The notes: generated from the letters alone by a model not told the origin. Counted from the stretch's first letter, positions 37,464 through 45,987 are shown. The stretch is DNA of 64,000 nucleotides from M3007 sp965249785 (GCA_965249785.1 CBDFMU010000027.1:186001-250000), one strand, 5' to 3'. A program made the numbers and translations.

Positions 37464-38219
37464 ATGTCTTCCCTGCCCATTGGTTTCTTTGATTCCGGCG
37501 TTGGTGGCCTCACCGTGCTGCAGGAAGCTTTACGGGCATTGCCGCACGAACGTTACCTGTATTTTGCCGATAGCGACCATGCCCCTTATGGCGTGCGCCC
37601 CAAGGAAGAGGTGCGCCAATTAGTGCTGGATGCGGTGGCTTTTATGGCCGATCAAGGTATGAAAGCCCTGGTAGTGGCCTGCAATACCGGCACGAGTGCA
37701 GCCATCGAAGATTTACGACAGCAATATACGTTTCCGGTTATCGGCATGGAGCCAGCCGTAAAGCCAGCCGTGACCGGGAGTACGCATAAGCGGGTGCTGG
37801 TGTTCGCTACGGAACTGACGCTGCGGGAAGAAAAATTCAGGAACCTGGTAGCGCGCGTGGATACCGAAGGGTTGGTAGACTACTTGCCGTTGCAGGAGCT
37901 GGTGCGCTACGCCGAGCGTTTTGAGTTCGATGAGGCGGTAATCCGGCCTTATTTGGCAGAAAAATTAGCGGGCCTTACGCTGGCCGACTATGGCACGGCG
38001 GTGCTGGGCTGCACACACTTCCTATTTTTTAAACCTATCCTCGAAAAGGTGCTGCCTGGTATCCAGATCATTGACGGTAATCTTGGCACAGTGCGCAATT
38101 TGCAGCGGCAACTGGGCAGCAATTTAAATACCAATGGTGCAGGGGAAGTAGAATATTTTATTTCTGGCAAAGCTGCCAACGCTGCTTTATTTGAACGGTA
38201 TTTGCAGCGGTTGCATTAA
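37464..38219 (+). CDS. murI: Glutamate racemase
   Basis: A 251-residue racemase that makes D-glutamate for peptidoglycan in the cytoplasm. The two catalytic Cys are in VVACNTGTSAAIED (about residue 72) and AVLGCTHFLFFKPIL (about 180); the conserved start PIGFFDSGVGGLTVL and YFADSDHAPYGVR are present. The usual ACNTA is ACNTG here, a small variation. The start at ATG 37464 gives the family N-terminus; the longer in-frame extension at 37410 translates part of the GGCAA/TTGCC repeat. Confidence 0.95.
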   Translation: MSSLPIGFFDSGVGGLTVLQEALRALPHERYLYFADSDHAPYGVRPKEEVRQLVLDAVAFMADQGMKALVVACNTGTSAAIEDLRQQYTFPVIGMEPAVKPAVTGSTHKRVLVFATELTLREEKFRNLVARVDTEGLVDYLPLQELVRYAERFEFDEAVIRPYLAEKLAGLTLADYGTAVLGCTHFLFFKPILEKVLPGIQIIDGNLGTVRNLQRQLGSNLNTNGAGEVEYFISGKAANAALFERYLQRLH

Positions 38220-38263
38220 TTACACTGTAATCTAAGTTGTTTAGCAAAAACTGAGTGCAAACC

Positions 38264-38389
38264 ACCTCCCCCGGCCTACGGCCACCCCCTCCAAAGGGGG
38301 ATAGTTTCCGCACTTGGCTAAGAGAGAATAAGCGGAAGTCGCGCTCGGTATCCCCCTTTGGAGGGGGTGGCCTTTAGGCCGGGGGAGGC
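38264..38389. repeat. CCTCCCCCGGCC nested palindrome
   Basis: About 39-base arms: left 38265-38303 contains CCTCCCCCGGCC, GGCCACCCCCTCC and AAAGGGGGATA; right 38349-38388 is nearly the complement. Each arm also contains its own small palindrome (CCCCCTCCAAAGGGGG). It fills the murI-pseudouridine synthase gap (38220-38471), between convergent genes. Same C/G-rich style as the sequence inserted in ribF. Confidence 0.8.
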
Positions 38390-38471
38390 CGCAGAGAGTA
38401 AGCAAAACGTCCCAAAACTTGGATTGCAATGTATTAATTATTCATGCAAGTGAAACTTTTGCCTGTTTTCT

Positions 38472-39191
38472 TCAACCGCCCCATTTTCGCAATTGGCTGA
38501 GTACCGCCGCAAAATCCTTGGGCAATTCTGCTTTAAATTCCATGCGCTCGCCGGTCACCGGATGATCTATACGTAGGCGATAAGCGTGCAGCGAAGTATG
38601 TTCCAGCATCGGGCGTTCGTCGTCGCTATATTTGCCCGATCGGTAAGCTTTCCCCTTGATCTCGGACAGAAAAAGAGCGGCCCGTCGGCCATACAGCGCA
38701 TCCACCGCCAACGGATAACCAATGCTTTGAAAGTGCAGCCGGATCTGGTGGGTACGCCCGGTTTTCAGCAGGGCTTCAGCGAGGGTGAAATGCTTGAACC
38801 GCTCAATGGCCCGATAAAAAGTGAGCGACGGTTTGCCCGTGTGCAGAATGGCCATTTTGCCCGAAATGCCGGGATGTTCCGCGATGGGTTTATCTATTTC
38901 TCCCTCGTCGTGGTGTAGTATGCCGTCTACCAACGCATAATAAAATTTGTCGGAGGTATGGTGTTCAAACTGCATGGAAAGGTGGCGATGCGCGGCTTCA
39001 TTGCGGGCAAAACACAGAATACCGCTCGTCTCCCGATCCAGGCGATGCACAATAAATATCTTCCCATAGTGCCGCTCCAGCGCGGTCACCAGATTGTCCT
39101 TATTGCCCGCCCGATCCGGGATGGTGAGTAGTCCAGCGGGTTTACTGACCACCACTATATGTTCGTCTTCGTGGATAAGTTCGTATTGCAT
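38472..39191 (-). CDS. RluA family RNA pseudouridine synthase
   Basis: A 239-residue pseudouridine synthase. The catalytic Asp is in IVHRLDRETSGILCFARN (about 45-62), with HIVVVSKPAGLLTIPDRAGN as motif I, and LLKTGRTHQIRLHFQSIGYP plus a late AYRLRIDHPVTGERMEF. There is no S4 domain, so it resembles the short RluA/TruC-like members that modify rRNA or tRNA uridines; the exact site cannot be predicted. It is convergent with murI across the C/G-rich palindrome and followed upstream by ribF on the same strand. Confidence 0.9.
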   Translation of the reverse strand: MQYELIHEDEHIVVVSKPAGLLTIPDRAGNKDNLVTALERHYGKIFIVHRLDRETSGILCFARNEAAHRHLSMQFEHHTSDKFYYALVDGILHHDEGEIDKPIAEHPGISGKMAILHTGKPSLTFYRAIERFKHFTLAEALLKTGRTHQIRLHFQSIGYPLAVDALYGRRAALFLSEIKGKAYRSGKYSDDERPMLEHTSLHAYRLRIDHPVTGERMEFKAELPKDFAAVLSQLRKWGG

Positions 39192-39287
39192 CGTATTAAA
39201 AAAATGTGGTCAATGTGCTTATGTGTAGAGATACGGAGCGACGGATAGTTCTGGTGCAAAATTTTGATAATCAACCTTTATTAACTT

Positions 39288-41504
39288 TTACAACTCCTTT
39301 TTATAAACCAACCGGGAGAACTCCTTTACTCGGCCCAAATAGTGCTTGAGCACAATACTGCCAGGAAAAATACCGGCTTTGTCATTTGGCCCAATGCGGT
39401 GTTGATCAATGAGTTGTGCGATTTGCCGCCGTTTGCGCAGGGTACGATTAAAAGTGCTGTAAAAAGAGCCGTGCGCCTCCACAATAGCCCAAATAGCCCG
39501 AAACTGGCCCTTAGCTGCAAACCGCGCAGCCGCCAGCCCATCCAACAGAAACCGCGCTGGCAGCAACCACCACAGCTTGCCCGCCGAGTCATTTTTCAAT
39601 AAAGTGTACAGGCTATTGCGAAAGTTGAGAAACACCTTGCGCGGACTCTGATACTCCAGCGTGCCACCGCCGAGGTGATACACCACCGACTGCGGAATGC
39701 ACCAAACCGAGTAGCCTGCCCGCTTGATGCGCCAACAAAAATCAATTTCTTCGTTGTGGGCAAAATAATCGCCATCGAAACCACCAAAAGCGTGGTACAG
39801 GTCGGCCCGAACGAAAAATGCGGCTCCTGCTGCCCAAAAACACGCCTGTGGCTGGTTGTATTGCCCATGATCTACTTCCGACTGACTAAAAATGCGGCCC
39901 CGACAAAACGGATAACCCAACGCATCTATCCAACCACCCGCCGCGCCCGCGTACTCGAAGCGTACTTTATCGGTCCAGGCCAATATTTTTGGCTGCGCAA
40001 TACCAATGCTTGGATCGCGGTGCATTGCTTTCAGTACAGGGTCCAACCAACCTGGGGCTACTTCTACATCGGAATTTAGAATAACGTAAATGTCCGCTTT
40101 TACCTGCTTTAAGGCCTCATTATACCCTTGCGCAAAACCGTAATTGCGTTGTAAATCAAGCACTTCTATTGCTGGGTAATTTGCCCGGAGGAACGCTACC
40201 GAATCATCGGGCGAACCATTATCCGCCACGATGATACGCGCCCCCTGGCTATGGGCGATCACCGAGGGCAGGTATTCGGCCAGGTGTCGGCGGGTGTTGT
40301 AATTCAGGATGACGATGGCTACGGTGGTAGCCTTCCCCTGCACCTCTTGGAGAAGACCTAACCGCTTTTCTATTTCCACTTTATCCGCCGCAATCTGCGC
40401 CTGTAAAGCTTCTAAACCATCCAGTTTTTTATCCGGGCGGATAAAATCCAGTACTTCCACCGTTAGATTTTGACCATACAAGTCACCTTCAAAATCCAGG
40501 ATATTGACTTCAATGACTTGATGGCCAGCATTTTCTATGGTAGGCCGATGGCCGATGTAGAGCATGGCAGCCCCCCCCGGCCCCCCCGTAGAGGGGGGGA
40601 GTACATTGGGCTCCGCCGCTTGGGTTGATCTTGTTTGCTCTTTCTGGGTATCAGAGAGTTCGTGGGTAGCCCCCCCCGTAGACGGGGGGAGTACATTGGG
40701 CTCCGCCGTTTGGGGAGAAAGAGGTGAAGCCAGGGGTTCGTGAGTAGTGTCCCCCCCCTCATGGGGGGGTAAGGGGGGGCTGGGGGGAAGAGGGGGGCTT
40801 TCGCGAGCAAACCTCACTAGCGCGGCATAAATACCCTCTGGCAAAACCAGTTTATAAGAATCAGCAATTTCTATATTAGCGGTCGGGAATCCAATGGTAC
40901 GCCCGATGTGATTGCCATGGACTACTTTGCCGGAAAATGAAAACGGATGCCCCAGCAGTCGATTAGCGTGTTTTATATCGGCAATATCCAGTGCCTGGCG
41001 GATTTTGGAGGAACTGACGGCAATGGCATCCACCTCTTGCGCTGGTATTTCGTCCACCGTAAAGCCTGCTGCTATGGCGTATTGTTTCAAAAAATCAATA
41101 TTGCCTTCCCGGTTGTTGCCGAAACGATGGTCGTAACCAATGACAATGTGGGCAGGCTGGAATTTTTTGACCAAAAAATCCTCGACGTACTGGCGAGCGG
41201 TCAGGCGAGCGAAATCAGCATCGAAGGGGACTACTACGACATTATCTATCCCACAGGTGGCCAACAAGTCAATCTTTTCAGCAGTAGTCGTGATTAGCTG
41301 GAAATTTGTATCGCCGGGAACCAACACCGTGCGCGGGTGTGGATCGAAAGTAATGACCACACTCTCACCTCCAGTGGCCTGAGCAATGGATTGCACTTTT
41401 TCCAATATGTGCCAATGCCCAGTGTGCACTCCATCGAACGAACCGATGGTAATGACGGCTTTTCTAAAAACAGGTAGGACAGTCAAATCCGTGAAAACGC
41501 GCAT
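39288..41504 (-). CDS. ribF: RibF (riboflavin kinase/FAD synthetase) fused to a GT2 glycosyltransferase
   Basis: A 738-residue protein. Residues 1-185 are the FMN adenylyltransferase domain (GSFDGVHTGHWHILEK, IVIGYDHRFGNNREGN, SSSKIRQALD). Residues 190-380 are the riboflavin kinase (GHPFSFSGKVVHGNHIGRTI, GFPTANIEI, MLYIGHRPTIENAG), but with an extra 78 residues (about 235-312) encoded by a C/G-rich repeat. From about 395 a family 2 glycosyltransferase follows without a stop: VAIVILNYNTRRHLAEYLPS, DNGSPDDSV, ILNSDVEVAPGWLDP, FAHNEEIDFCWRIKRAGY. RibF alone is about 310 residues. The join region (LLQEVQGKATT) has a possible internal GTG start. I start at ATG 41504. Confidence 0.9.
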   Translation of the reverse strand: MRVFTDLTVLPVFRKAVITIGSFDGVHTGHWHILEKVQSIAQATGGESVVITFDPHPRTVLVPGDTNFQLITTTAEKIDLLATCGIDNVVVVPFDADFARLTARQYVEDFLVKKFQPAHIVIGYDHRFGNNREGNIDFLKQYAIAAGFTVDEIPAQEVDAIAVSSSKIRQALDIADIKHANRLLGHPFSFSGKVVHGNHIGRTIGFPTANIEIADSYKLVLPEGIYAALVRFARESPPLPPSPPLPPHEGGDTTHEPLASPLSPQTAEPNVLPPSTGGATHELSDTQKEQTRSTQAAEPNVLPPSTGGPGGAAMLYIGHRPTIENAGHQVIEVNILDFEGDLYGQNLTVEVLDFIRPDKKLDGLEALQAQIAADKVEIEKRLGLLQEVQGKATTVAIVILNYNTRRHLAEYLPSVIAHSQGARIIVADNGSPDDSVAFLRANYPAIEVLDLQRNYGFAQGYNEALKQVKADIYVILNSDVEVAPGWLDPVLKAMHRDPSIGIAQPKILAWTDKVRFEYAGAAGGWIDALGYPFCRGRIFSQSEVDHGQYNQPQACFWAAGAAFFVRADLYHAFGGFDGDYFAHNEEIDFCWRIKRAGYSVWCIPQSVVYHLGGGTLEYQSPRKVFLNFRNSLYTLLKNDSAGKLWWLLPARFLLDGLAAARFAAKGQFRAIWAIVEAHGSFYSTFNRTLRKRRQIAQLIDQHRIGPNDKAGIFPGSIVLKHYLGRVKEFSRLVYKKEL
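40570..40800 (-). repeat. C/G-rich palindromic repeat translated inside ribF
   Basis: Contains two copies of a 44-base unit (CCCCCCCGTAGA... with GTACATTGGGCTCCGCCG) at about 40580-40623 and 40670-40715, and a C7/G7 hairpin block at 40750-40795. On the coding strand it is in frame and gives a Pro-rich stretch with AEPNVLPPSTGG twice and PPLPPSPPLPPHEGG. Homologous RibF proteins have a short loop at this place. Confidence 0.85.
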
Positions 41505-41511
41505 AGCGGCG

Positions 41512-41519
41512 GCAAAGGT
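41512..41519 (-). promoter_or_regulatory. Candidate -7 box (TACCTTTG) for ribF
   Basis: Minus-strand TACCTTTGCCGC, 8 bases before the ribF ATG. If used, the mRNA would be nearly leaderless. It lies just beyond the 41534-41553 hairpin, so ribF would not depend on read-through. Confidence 0.35.
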
Positions 41520-41520
41520 A

Positions 41521-41554
41521 GAAAAATACAAAAGGCCCATCCGTAGATGGGCCC
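41521..41554 (-). terminator. Intrinsic terminator upstream of ribF
   Basis: GGGCCCAT ... ATGGGCC hairpin (41534-41554) followed on the minus strand by CTTTTGTATTTTTC. It sits between the candidate leader RNA promoter and the ribF start. Confidence 0.65.
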
Positions 41555-41655
41555 ATTGCAACAAACAAAACCAACTAAAAAACCTGCTTACGTGTCGTGG
41601 AGATCAGCCTTTTCGCTCTTTTCTGGTTTGGCCAACCTGTTTTTGATGAAATTCA
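41524..41655 (-). ncRNA. Candidate short non-coding RNA or attenuated leader upstream of ribF
   Basis: On the minus strand TACTTTGA (about 41658-41665) resembles a -7 box; 100-120 bases downstream is the GGGCCCAT hairpin with a T-rich tail. Between them is a structured-looking stretch (AAAGAGCGAAAAGGCTGATC, then ACGACACGTAAGCAGG) with no start codon followed by a long frame. No match to a known riboswitch was recognised, and the FMN riboswitch core is absent. Rests only on promoter-plus-terminator layout. Confidence 0.3.
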
Positions 41656-41765
41656 AAGTAAAAACGGCGACCTATGGCAGAACGCTGCCAGGAAGATGAA
41701 AAAAAAATAAAAAAAATTGGCGCAGCGAGAAGGCATTTTTTGAATCGCCAAAATGCTTGCCCGGC

Positions 41766-41805
41766 ATAAAAAAGAGCAGGCCATCCAATCGGATGGCCTG
41801 CTCAA
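41766..41805 (-). terminator. Intrinsic terminator of the SPOR protein gene
   Basis: GAGCAGGCCATCC (41774-41786) pairs perfectly with GGATGGCCTGCTC (41791-41803) with a four-base loop; the minus strand then has TTTTTT. 27 bases after the stop of the gene. Confidence 0.85.
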
Positions 41806-41831
41806 ATATCTGCCGGTTATCACTATCATTT

Positions 41832-44800
41832 TTACTTTACCCGCACCAATTTCCCCTTCTCTTCCTTCACAATATACGCCTCGTTCAGGCCCCGCGCACG
41901 GGTTTGATTCAATACCGAAGTGACTGATTCCAGGTCGGCGAAAGCCCCGAGCAGCACAATGGTCATATCGTTGTCCAGCTTGCGTAATTCGATGTTGCCC
42001 AGACCAGCCAGTTTTTCGCGATCCAGGCGTTCCGGATTGGAGAGCGCCGCGACCCGAATATAATAGTAATTGGTGGCACTGGTAGCGACTGGTGTCTTGG
42101 TAGAATATTGGGTAGGCCGCACTGGTTCTACGCCTTTACTGGTGGTGCTGGGGCGTTTTTCCGTAGTGGTCGAATACTGCGTCGGGGCAGTGGGTTTGGT
42201 AATCATAAAGGCCTGCAAAGTTTGGTCGCTGGCTTTTTCAGTGACCACAATGGCATCCTTGAAACCCCGCGTGACGGCTTCATTCTTGGCTGCATCTGCA
42301 TCGCCGTGTTGGCTCCATACACCCAGCCGGACCTTATTCGAGCCATTTTCGGCCTTGGTGTAGATATTGCCCAAGCTTGCCAGCGGCGTATAATCACTGA
42401 TCGCAATAGGCTTATCCGCAGAGAACGAACCCAACTGCACCGAATAACGCACTTCTGAATTGTCATCTGCGGCAGGTGTAAGCACCCCCTTCGTGCTGTA
42501 TTGGGTTGGAGCGGGAGCAGAAACCGTCGCTTTGGTGGAGGTAGCGGTAGGCGGACCCACGACCAGATTATCATCGGCACCGCGTTCTTCCACCACGAAA
42601 GCACTTTTGAAAGCGGATTTTTTCTGGATCAACTTCAATTTTTCCTGCGCTTCGGTTTTGGTTGGATAGATGCCCAGGCGTACTTTATTCACTTTATCCT
42701 CACTTTTTGCGTATAAATTGCCGTATTTGCTCAACTCTTCGTATTTACTCAGGAAAGTCGTCGTGAGTTTATCCGGCGTGGCCGCTAACTGGATAGAATA
42801 ACCATTGATCGGCTGCAAGGGCGCAGGTTCGGGGGTGGACTGGGCAGCACTCAACAAGGAAATGCTCGGTGTCGGCGTAGTAACCGTCTTGGTGTTGTAC
42901 TGCATTGGCCGCTCTATTGTAGCGGGAGTAGTGGAGGCGGTGGAAGCGGCATAATCCACCGTGCGTTCGAGCTGCACTTGTGGAATAGACATACCAGTAG
43001 TACCGGGCCGGGTTCTCAGTGTGTAACTGTTGTAGCCTGATTTCTGGTAGCTCAGGTTATAAGTGGCACCGGGTTCCAGTGCCAGAGAATAGGCCCCTTT
43101 ATAATCGGTAGAAGTCTGGATGGTTTTACCCCCATAACTTACTTCCACTACTACTTCCGGGAGCGCAGCTCTGGTCTGCCGATCGACAATAGAACCAATA
43201 AATTCCTGCCGTTTGTCGTGGGTCATGGCCACTACGACATTGCGTTGACCAAAGCCGGTCAGATCTACGCGGGTATCCTGATAGCCTTCTTTATTGATTT
43301 CGACGCTGCAATCCACGGTGTAAGAAAGTGGCCGAAAGAAAAACTTGCCATCCACGTCGGTATGACCCGTACCTAACCCGCAGGTAGAAAAATCCAGGTT
43401 CGCGTTGGGCAAGATATTGCCATATTCATCATTCACCAATACGTACAGGGTGCCGCCCCATTCCGCTACCGCAGCAGTAGTGGTAGTGGTAGGAGTAGAA
43501 TATTGGATGGGAGTAATATTAGTGGGAGCGGAATATTGCGTAGGAGTGGCGGGGGTCGAATATTGCGTGGGGGAAGCAGGGGTCGGCGCGGGAATAGTCG
43601 TAGTATTTGCCGTGGCTACTGCTACTGGCGGATTGCTGTCCCGCTTTTTAATGACCTGCCAAATATCTTCATGACCACGTCCGCCGGGGCGGTTGCTGGT
43701 CAGATAGCCAATGTTTTGTGCGTCGCTGTAGACGAAACCATAATCATCATACGAGGAATTGATGCCAGGCCCCAGGTGAAAAACGTTGGATACCGACTCT
43801 TCTCCCAGTTCAGCGCGGAACACATCCAAACCGCCTAAACCATTGTGCCAATCGGAAGAAAAATAGAGGTTATTGCCATCGTAAAAAGGAGTGACCTCAT
43901 TGCCGGGCGTATTGAGCGGCGTACCCACGTTGCGGGGCGTAGTCCAGTTGTCACTCACCCAGTTGGATACATAAATATCCCAACCACCGAATCCGCCGGG
44001 CTGGTTGGAAGCAAACAGCAACATTTTACCATTCGGCGAGAGCGTTGGGAAGCCGGTAGCAAAATCAGACCCGTTGTAAGGAAAAGCCTTGATATTCACC
44101 CAGCTACCATCTACTACATCGGCGGTGTAAAGGCTCATGTTCAAGCCTTTTTCGGCGATCTGGCGCGTACCATCAATGAAGTTGTTGCGGCAGAAAGCTA
44201 CCCGTTTGCCATCGGCAGAAAAACTGACTGGCCCTTCATTATAGGCGTTTTGGAGATCACTACGCAGGAATTGCGGCTTTTGCAAATAAATGCCATCCGG
44301 GTTGCGCTGCGTAACAAACAGCTGGTTGTAAGCCGCGCCCGACCAGTCGGAATTTGACTTGGATTGGGTTTGACGCTGAATATCGATGCGCGACGAACTG
44401 TAAGCCACCTTATTTCCATAAAAAGTCGGGCTGAAATCGGCGGCGACGGTGTTTAGAGCTTCGTTTTTCACCGTATACAAGGCCTCCTTATTGGCGGTCT
44501 TCGCTGCATAATCGGTCAGGCTGGCGTAGTGTTCCCCCACCGTGGCGTTGGTTTCCGCGTAGCGCAGAAACCACTTCTTGGCCCCCGCGTAGTCGCCGGT
44601 TTGCAACAGTGCTTTGCCGTAGTGCAGCAGGGCTTCTGGTTCTACATCCTGGCGTTTCACCGCTTTATCATACCACGGCAGCGCATCTTCGGGTCGGTTG
44701 AGTTGAAAATAAGCATCGCCCGTACGGGCCAGGGCGTGGGCATTATTAGGCTGAATCTTCAAGACCTCCTCGTAAGTTTTCAGGGCGAGGTTGTAAGCGT

Positions 44801-44921
44801 ACAGGTCGTACTGTTTATCCGCTCGTTGAAGGTCTTCCGATTGCGAAGATTGGGCAGCCAGTAGAGTTGTCACACTGGCGAATGCCAACGACAACCACGC
44901 CGCACGAAAGTTCGTGTACAT
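41832..44921 (-). CDS. PorE-like envelope protein with TPR, PD40 propeller, carboxypeptidase-like domain and three SPOR domains
   Basis: A 1029-residue exported protein (signal to about 23, VTTLLAAQ). TPRs at about 30-150 (ALKTYEEVLKIQPNNAHALA), a PD40/WD40-like propeller at about 165-420 (FPTLSPNGKMLLFASNQPGG, YLTSNRPGGRGHEDIW), and a carboxypeptidase-regulatory domain at about 480-660 (DVDGKFFFRPL, STDYKGAYSLALEPGATYNL). The C-terminus has three SPOR-like domains (YSIQLAATPDKLTTTFLSKY, RYSVQLGSFSADKP, YYIRVAALSNPERLDREKLA). This order is that of PorE/SprE-type T9SS components, but the OmpA-like peptidoglycan-binding domain is replaced by SPOR domains, which also bind peptidoglycan. Linkers repeat a PTQYST hexapeptide seven times. 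Confidence 0.85.
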   Translation of the reverse strand: MYTNFRAAWLSLAFASVTTLLAAQSSQSEDLQRADKQYDLYAYNLALKTYEEVLKIQPNNAHALARTGDAYFQLNRPEDALPWYDKAVKRQDVEPEALLHYGKALLQTGDYAGAKKWFLRYAETNATVGEHYASLTDYAAKTANKEALYTVKNEALNTVAADFSPTFYGNKVAYSSSRIDIQRQTQSKSNSDWSGAAYNQLFVTQRNPDGIYLQKPQFLRSDLQNAYNEGPVSFSADGKRVAFCRNNFIDGTRQIAEKGLNMSLYTADVVDGSWVNIKAFPYNGSDFATGFPTLSPNGKMLLFASNQPGGFGGWDIYVSNWVSDNWTTPRNVGTPLNTPGNEVTPFYDGNNLYFSSDWHNGLGGLDVFRAELGEESVSNVFHLGPGINSSYDDYGFVYSDAQNIGYLTSNRPGGRGHEDIWQVIKKRDSNPPVAVATANTTTIPAPTPASPTQYSTPATPTQYSAPTNITPIQYSTPTTTTTAAVAEWGGTLYVLVNDEYGNILPNANLDFSTCGLGTGHTDVDGKFFFRPLSYTVDCSVEINKEGYQDTRVDLTGFGQRNVVVAMTHDKRQEFIGSIVDRQTRAALPEVVVEVSYGGKTIQTSTDYKGAYSLALEPGATYNLSYQKSGYNSYTLRTRPGTTGMSIPQVQLERTVDYAASTASTTPATIERPMQYNTKTVTTPTPSISLLSAAQSTPEPAPLQPINGYSIQLAATPDKLTTTFLSKYEELSKYGNLYAKSEDKVNKVRLGIYPTKTEAQEKLKLIQKKSAFKSAFVVEERGADDNLVVGPPTATSTKATVSAPAPTQYSTKGVLTPAADDNSEVRYSVQLGSFSADKPIAISDYTPLASLGNIYTKAENGSNKVRLGVWSQHGDADAAKNEAVTRGFKDAIVVTEKASDQTLQAFMITKPTAPTQYSTTTEKRPSTTSKGVEPVRPTQYSTKTPVATSATNYYYIRVAALSNPERLDREKLAGLGNIELRKLDNDMTIVLLGAFADLESVTSVLNQTRARGLNEAYIVKEEKGKLVRVK

Positions 44922-45137
44922 AGCAGTATGGTTTTAAATTAAAACAAAAATGGGTACGTTTCACTATGATAAATAATACAATCAGTGAAACGACTAAGGC
45001 TGTGGCAAAAACGACTGATAAACAGCGTTTTCGCGTAGCTTAGTATAGTGGAGAGACTATCTTTTGAGAAGGACTGCGGCAAAGATAGGGAGTTTCTGTA
45101 TTCCGCGCCACAATAGCCCAGTAACGCCAATTTAACC

Positions 45138-45179
45138 ATAAAAAAAACGGGACCTGCCGCCATCGACAAATCCCGTTTA
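45138..45179 (-). terminator. Intrinsic terminator of the TPR gene
   Basis: AAACGGGA (45145-45152) / TCCCGTTT (45171-45178), with a minus-strand run of about nine T. 35 bases after the stop of the TPR protein gene. The rest of the 44922-45212 gap should carry the promoter of the SPOR gene. Confidence 0.85.
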
Positions 45180-45212
45180 CTACTGCGCCCGACTAAAGGC
45201 AATCAGCGAATA

Positions 45213-45908
45213 TTATTTACCAGCAGCCTGGGCGCGGTAGATGTATTTTTCGACCTCCCGCCAATCTTGCGACGACTGGTTGGGATAATCGGTTCGGAGA
45301 CGCTCATAGGCTTTCAGGGCAGCCTCTTTATTACCTTGATAGTCATTCAGCATAGCCAGTTTTTTTAAGAAATAGGCACCTAAGAGTTCATTTTCGGAAG
45401 CATCCACGGCTTTGTCGTAATATTTCAAAGCCGAAGCGTAATCCTTTTTTTCTGAATAAGCGTCGCCCAGCGCGCCAAGACGAATGGCGGGCAACAGCGT
45501 GCCACCCGGGCTGGATTTGTCCAGATATTTGATGGCGTTGTCATAATCGCCCAGGTGCAGGTAGCAGATACCGGCACTGTAGCAAGCGGTGCTGCCCGCA
45601 GGAGTGCCGCTGTATTTATCGGCTAATGTCTGGAACCCGTCAAAACCACCACCCGGATTTTCGAGGGCCATTTTGAAGGAATCCTGCTCAAACAGGGCCT
45701 GGGCGTGCCACATGGCCGCGACCGCTTCTTCCTGCTTGGGTGCTACGATGAGGTATTTGTACAACCAATAGCCCAGAAATAACGCGAGTATACCGCCCAG
45801 CACATAGATTAGCAGGGTTTGGTATTTTTCTAAAAATGAAACGGTCGGTGCGTAGACTTCCTGGACGGAGGTTTCTTCTAAGGTTGGGGAAACTTTACGT
45901 TTTGCCAT
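45213..45908 (-). CDS. Membrane-anchored tetratricopeptide repeat protein (YfgM-like)
   Basis: A 231-residue protein with a cytoplasmic N-terminus of 30 residues, one transmembrane helix (about 32-54, LLIYVLGGILALFLGYWLYK) and a periplasmic TPR region: TACYSAGICYLHLGDYDNAI, LGDAYSEKKDYASALKYYDK, MLNDYQGNKEAALKAYERL. The layout (single TM then TPR) is that of YfgM, the ancillary SecYEG translocon chaperone, but the similarity is architectural. Starts at ATG 45908 (AKRKVSPTLEE). It has a strong terminator. Confidence 0.85.
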   Translation of the reverse strand: MAKRKVSPTLEETSVQEVYAPTVSFLEKYQTLLIYVLGGILALFLGYWLYKYLIVAPKQEEAVAAMWHAQALFEQDSFKMALENPGGGFDGFQTLADKYSGTPAGSTACYSAGICYLHLGDYDNAIKYLDKSSPGGTLLPAIRLGALGDAYSEKKDYASALKYYDKAVDASENELLGAYFLKKLAMLNDYQGNKEAALKAYERLRTDYPNQSSQDWREVEKYIYRAQAAGK

Positions 45909-45979
45909 GTTCAATTAAAATTCAAAAAATGAGTAAGGTGCAAACTGCGCTGGTACGGCCCCTTTTTGAAAAAGGCCCG

Positions 45980-45987
45980 CAAAGGTA
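45980..45987 (-). promoter_or_regulatory. Candidate -7 box (TACCTTTG) for the TPR gene
   Basis: Minus-strand TACCTTTGCGG about 72 bases upstream of the TPR start. Followed by a hairpin CGGGCCTTTTTC/AAAAAGGGGCCG in the leader. No clear -33 TTG. Confidence 0.35.

Noticed and set aside
40570..40800. Diversity-generating retroelement variable region or CRISPR-like array in ribF
   Set aside because: Only two repeat units, no reverse transcriptase nearby, and changes are in C/G homopolymers, not adenine-directed.
41505..41650. FMN riboswitch before ribF
   Set aside because: The conserved RFN core helices are not visible; only a terminator hairpin is.
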